Assembly: GCA_964369685.1 (NCBI GenBank)
Contig: CAYJFB010000010.1
Location: 1-64,000 of the forward strand
Length of the DNA: 64,000 nucleotides
Direction of reading: 5' to 3'
DNA from: Avidesulfovibrio sp964369685
GTDB taxonomy: Bacteria > Desulfobacterota > Desulfovibrionia > Desulfovibrionales > Desulfovibrionaceae
Both the position numbers and the translations under genes were made by a program. How positions within the stretch are numbered: position 1 is the stretch's first letter; each line of letters begins with the position of its first letter. Shown here in pieces: positions 63,993 through 64,000 of the stretch. The notes beneath the pieces were generated by a model. That model was not told the DNA's origin. It did no database searches and saw only the letters and a list, made by a program, of their open reading frames with translations.

Positions 63993-64000
63993 TCATCGTT

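Noticed and set aside
1..64000. tRNA, rRNA, CRISPR arrays, insertion sequences, prophage genes
   Set aside because: I looked for T-loop GTTCRANNC contexts, regularly spaced repeats, transposase motifs and phage structural genes on both strands and saw none that hold up.

Overview
The window looks like a chromosomal segment of a Gram-negative, anaerobe-type deltaproteobacterium, most likely of the Desulfovibrionaceae. This rests on protein resemblance and gene order, not on a database search. Supporting signs are the full mraZ-to-ftsZ division/cell-wall cluster, meso-DAP-type MurE, LPS genes (lpxI, lpxK, gmhA), a PurS-PurL fusion, a UGA-decoding (selenocysteine) selD, Slam-like outer-membrane and adhesin-like genes, and CheV. 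I see no rRNA, tRNA, CRISPR array, insertion sequence or prophage.

Layout. 1-6.3 kb (minus strand): the start of a probable giant secreted adhesin, a small exported protein, a 1171-aa AMIN/TPR exported protein and the sigma-54 activator that overlaps it. 6.3-7.05 kb: a long control region ending in a textbook MraZ operator. 7.05-25.6 kb (plus): mraZ, rsmH, ftsL-like, ftsI with PASTA, murE, murF, mraY, murD, ftsW, murG, murC, murB, ftsQ, ftsA, ftsZ, tightly packed with several start/stop overlaps. 25.7-35.6 kb (plus): a glycosyltransferase, a Slam-like TPR/beta-barrel protein, xth, xerD, cheV, lpxI, rpmB, lpxK and a pseudo-receiver/TPR protein. 35.7-40.3 kb (minus): an exported protein, a MerR regulator, lgt, a fused cmk-moaC gene and hisC. 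40.5-44.1 kb (plus): infA and purSL. 44.2-47.2 kb (minus): hflX, a doubtful small membrane protein and a ZraP/Spy-like protein. 47.7-54.6 kb (plus): gmhA, selD, cysE, orphan ccmD, a CcmI-like TPR protein, a YcaO protein and a secreted hydrolase-like protein. 54.6-64 kb (mixed): pgpA, a small unknown, an M18 aminopeptidase, argH, a CNNM/CBS protein, argG, pyrR, rlmH and tsaC-like.

How the genes fit together. The central block makes lipid II (MurC-F, MraY, MurG, MurB) and assembles the divisome (FtsZ, FtsA, FtsQ, FtsL, FtsW, FtsI), probably autoregulated by MraZ. LpxI, LpxK and GmhA serve lipid A and inner-core heptose. Lgt and PgpA serve lipoprotein and phospholipid synthesis.

The points most worth a second look are: (1) a single reading frame joining complete cytidylate kinase and MoaC domains; (2) SelD read through an in-frame UGA with a SECIS-like hairpin, so its true start is 63 bases upstream of the first uninterrupted frame; (3) an HflX whose conserved N-terminus is preceded by a perfect Shine-Dalgarno and an AUC codon but no canonical start; (4) a YcaO protein translationally coupled to an exported hydrolase-fold protein that has lost its nucleophile and histidine; (5) ccmD plus a CcmI-like gene without ccmABC; and (6) recurrent structured intergenic elements.
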